Origin: Grifola frondosa
Taxonomy: Eukaryota > Basidiomycota > Agaricomycetes > Polyporales > Grifolaceae
Length of the DNA: 64,000 bases
NCBI GenBank assembly: GCA_001683735.1
Contig: LUGG01000002.1
Span: 2,666,001-2,730,000, forward strand
Direction of reading: 5' to 3'
In this document: one piece after another, positions 61,336 to 64,000 of the stretch
Position numbering within the stretch: the stretch's first letter is position 1
Layout: each line of letters starts with the position of its first letter
Position numbers and translations under genes: made by a program
Notes under the pieces: generated by a model
Told to the model about the DNA's origin: nothing
The model's input: only the letters and a program-made list of their open reading frames with translations
Databases searched by the model: none

Positions 61336-61720
61336 ACATCATCCCAGGAATAGCAAAGATGGAGCTATGTTTTGTTCCACTTCCGCGCGTTGGCTTCAAA
61401 ACATCATCTTGTTTAGAACTCAAAGGGAATTTTGGAGCACTATCCATGAAGCTCACCACAAACAACTCAGCAAAACTCAAATTTTCCTTTGAGTTACTTT
61501 TTGTTACTTAAAATACTTATTTAAGAAAATTAAGAACAAAAAGGGGGGTTCCTCTTTGCTTCTTACACCACCTTAAGGCAACTTTCCCACGCCTACTGCC
61601 CATAGGAGGGCAGCAGGGTGCGGCCAAAATACACTTTACACCATCAAAACATACTCTAGCCGAGCGCTGCATACAATAGAACACCTCACAGCTCGCTAGA
61701 AGTCCCCTAAGATCCCATCA
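61336..61720. other. Spacer and LINE 5' region
   Basis: About 385 bp. AT-rich to about 61,545, then a GGGGGG run followed by GC-richer sequence that probably begins the 5' UTR of the retroelement. No gene seen. Confidence 0.45.
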
Positions 61721-64000
61721 ATGGCCCCGAGCCCAACTCCTGGGCTGACCCGAGAGGACGGCCCACTTAGACGCGCAAGCCAGCGCATAGCACCGATGAC
61801 GGCAGAAACCTCCACGAGCAAGCTAGATCTATTCAAGAAGACCAAATCTAAGATAGATAGCATCGAAAAAGCGACCGCTCTCCTAGAGAAGTATCAACTG
61901 ATCACACCGGGCGACCCGCCTTCACACAACGCCTAGTCACCGGGTTGCTTCACTTCGCAGCGTCCGGCCGGGAGGCTATTAGCGATGGAAGGATTAATGG
62001 TGTTCGCACATTATGCGGAGGCAGTCCAATATGAGCAGGTGAGTAACAAGCTAACGGAGGCGACGATGAAGAAACTAGCGCCGGCGTGGGAGGCCCTTGA
62101 GGCGACAAGGGAAGACCTTTAGGCACAAGCAGAGTCAACACACGAGCTAGTATCCAAGATCCAAGAAACGCTCGGGCAGGCCCAAGACTGCTGCAAGGCT
62201 GCATCGGAAGGCACGGACAGGAGTCGCAGCAGCTTCAGCGCCGCAGACTGGTGAGTCCCCCCTCCGCCAGACCACTAACCTATGCAGCAGCAGTGCAACA
62301 CGCGCTCCCCACCACGCACGCCTCGGCAATCGACAGGGAAGAAACAAGGGCCCGCCAAATTCTGATAGACGGGACGGGACTGGTCAGCGAGGATGGCACC
62401 AGGCTCTCCGAGAATGTCTTAGTCGCGAAAGCAGAGGCAGCTCTACAGCTGATGCGAGAAGACGAGATAGAAGTGCCGGCCACGTTGAAGTTCACCTCGG
62501 CGTCGTGCCTCCGTAACGGAGGCGTCATCTACGAAGTCGCCAAAGCGGACGACGCACTCTGGCTCAGAAGAGACGAAGTCCAGAGGGCCTTCCTGGACAG
62601 CTTCGGAGGCCAAGCAGTCATCCGAACGAGGGCATACAACGTGATCGCCGAATACCTACCAATAGCATTCGACCCGGCCAGCGCCGCCCACCTTGAAGAC
62701 GCCGAGCAGTTCAGCGGACTAGAACAGGGCGCAATCAAACAGGCCAGGTGGATCAAACCCCTGGGAAGGCGAACCGACAACCAACGCTACGCACACGCAA
62801 TCATCACGCTAGGAACCGCTGAAAGCGCCAACGCTGCCATCAGACGGGGGATGGTTATACACGGTAAGAAAGTAACGGCGGAAAAAGCTTACCAGAACGC
62901 GCAGATGCCTGAAGTGCCAACAACACGGAGTCTCCCACTTAGCGGCGCAATGCAAATCGATACACGAAACATGCGGCACCTGTGCGAAGATCGACCACTC
63001 AATGGCTCAATGCCCGGAAACGGACCCCGTTCACTACCGCTGCAGCAACTGCATGACGTCCGGCCACGCAGCCTGGGATAGAGACTGCCCGGTCTTTATT
63101 GAACACAGGAGGAGGCTCCTGGCGCGCCAGCCCGACAGCACGTACAGATTCTTCCCTACTGCCGACCCATCCACCTGGGAACAGACCCAAGCAGTCCCCC
63201 CCGCACTCAGCGACCGAGGACGGCACCGCGGCCACACCCTATGCAAGAGGATGAACCTTACCGCCACCAAGACTACGACGATGATGGCTACAGGCAAGTA
63301 TCGCGCAACAAAGGTAAAGGCCCGCAACGCCAATCAACTATGCATCAATCCACCCTCCCTTTCACTGCCCCGGACAACCCGCAGCCCGGCCCCTCGAGGC
63401 CCCGCCTGGAGTTATGATCAGTTCTCCGGCAGTCCCCTTTCCTCTCTCCCCAACATGCCTGAACGACCGAACCGCCCTACGCGTCTGAGAATCTGGCAGC
63501 AGAATCTCAACAAATCGCTTGACGCCCAACTCGACCTTCTGCACGCAGCTAACCCTGACAATTACGACCTTCTCCTCCTACAAGAACCCTACCTAGATCA
63601 CCTTAACCTCACTCGAGCCAACCACCATTGGACCGTAGTCTACCCTTCACGACATCACGACGACGATACCCGCTCCCGCTCAGTCATCCTGGTCAGCCGC
63701 AAGATCTCTACCGGAGCTTGGGTCCCAATCTCCATTCCATCACCAGACCTCACCGCAATTACCATACTAACTAATTCAGACCCAGTACATATATTTAACG
63801 CCTACATCGAGGAGACAAGGACCGCGTTGCACGCCCTGTCCCGGGCGACGCAGAGGCTGACGCCCGACGTACAAGAAGGTCGCGTCATCTGGGCAGGCGA
63901 CTTTAACAGACACCACCCCTCTGGGACGCGGAATCCAACAACACCTCTTTACATCAGAGAACCTCGACAGGGCTCAGGTGCTGCTTAACATGGTAGCGGA
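61721..64000 (+). mobile_element. Degenerate non-LTR retrotransposon (LINE), 5' part
   Basis: ORF1 begins at 61,721 and is interrupted (a stop at about 61,934 and TAG at 62,120). A gag-like part follows (62,251-62,900). Three CCHC zinc knuckles then lie in a shifted frame: C-x2-C-x6-H-x4-C (CLKCQQHGVSHLAAQC), C-x2-C-x4-H-x4-C (CGTCAKIDHSMAQC) and C-x2-C-x4-H-x6-C (CSNCMTSGHAAWDRDC). ORF2 opens with an endonuclease/exonuclease/phosphatase domain: WQQNLNKSLDAQ, LLLLQEPYLD, RSVILVSRKI and WAGDFNRHHP. Two frame changes near 63,917-63,940 lead on to LFTSENLDRAQVLLNMVA at the window edge. The reverse transcriptase lies outside the window. Confidence 0.82.

Noticed and set aside
1..64000. tRNA, rRNA or CRISPR features
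   Set aside because: No tRNA-like stem pattern, rRNA sequence or regularly spaced repeat-spacer array was noticed by eye; a covariance-model scan was not possible.

Overview
The window is nuclear DNA of a filamentous basidiomycete, most likely an Agaricomycete. Genes are cut by many introns of about 50-65 nt. Gene families include a fungal-only kinase-like protein, trichodiene-synthase-like terpene synthases and a Plavaka-type (CACTA-like) DNA transposon, all typical of mushroom-forming fungi. The order (Polyporales would fit) is a guess. Nothing looks bacterial or organellar. Layout: 1-12 kb is a housekeeping block: a repeat-rich cytosolic protein cut by the left edge, a ubiquitin protease, a class II-like eIF4E and the SIN3 co-repressor. 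12-18.6 kb holds no gene I can name. 18.6-21.0 kb carries a bHLH regulator with an extended loop, 23.7-25.7 kb a fungal kinase-like protein, 26.8-29.3 kb a secreted berberine-bridge-type FAD oxidase and 29.7-32.9 kb a SPATA20-type thioredoxin-fold protein. From 33 to 48 kb is an accessory region that looks like a terpene gene cluster: three aldo/keto reductases (AKR1-3), two terpene synthases (TPS-A, TPS-B), two AKR remnants and, between them, the histidine methyltransferase HPM1. AKR1/TPS-A/AKR2 and the AKR remnant/TPS-B/AKR remnant on the far side are mirror images, so a three-gene block was duplicated in inverted orientation and one arm has decayed. From 47,774 to 61,211 a 13,438-bp transposon lies inside the outer AKR remnant. 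Both ends are visible (16-bp perfect terminal inverted repeats, 2-bp TG target duplication), and the interrupted AKR reading frame resumes exactly on the far side. The element encodes a Plavaka-type transposase (minus strand) and, divergently, a repeat-rich protein of unknown function. The transposase gene is split by a 3,647-bp intron with clean splice sites, and inside that intron lie intron-bearing fragments of host genes: the HEAT-repeat core of splicing factor SF3B1 and an RRM segment. This is the most interesting structure in the window: a DNA transposon carrying captured host exons within its own transposase intron. A degenerate LINE follows to the right edge. Many otherwise conserved genes carry isolated one-base frame breaks, mostly a missing base in a short homopolymer. 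This looks more like residual assembly error than gene death, so CDS limits below are given by family similarity where a break intervenes.
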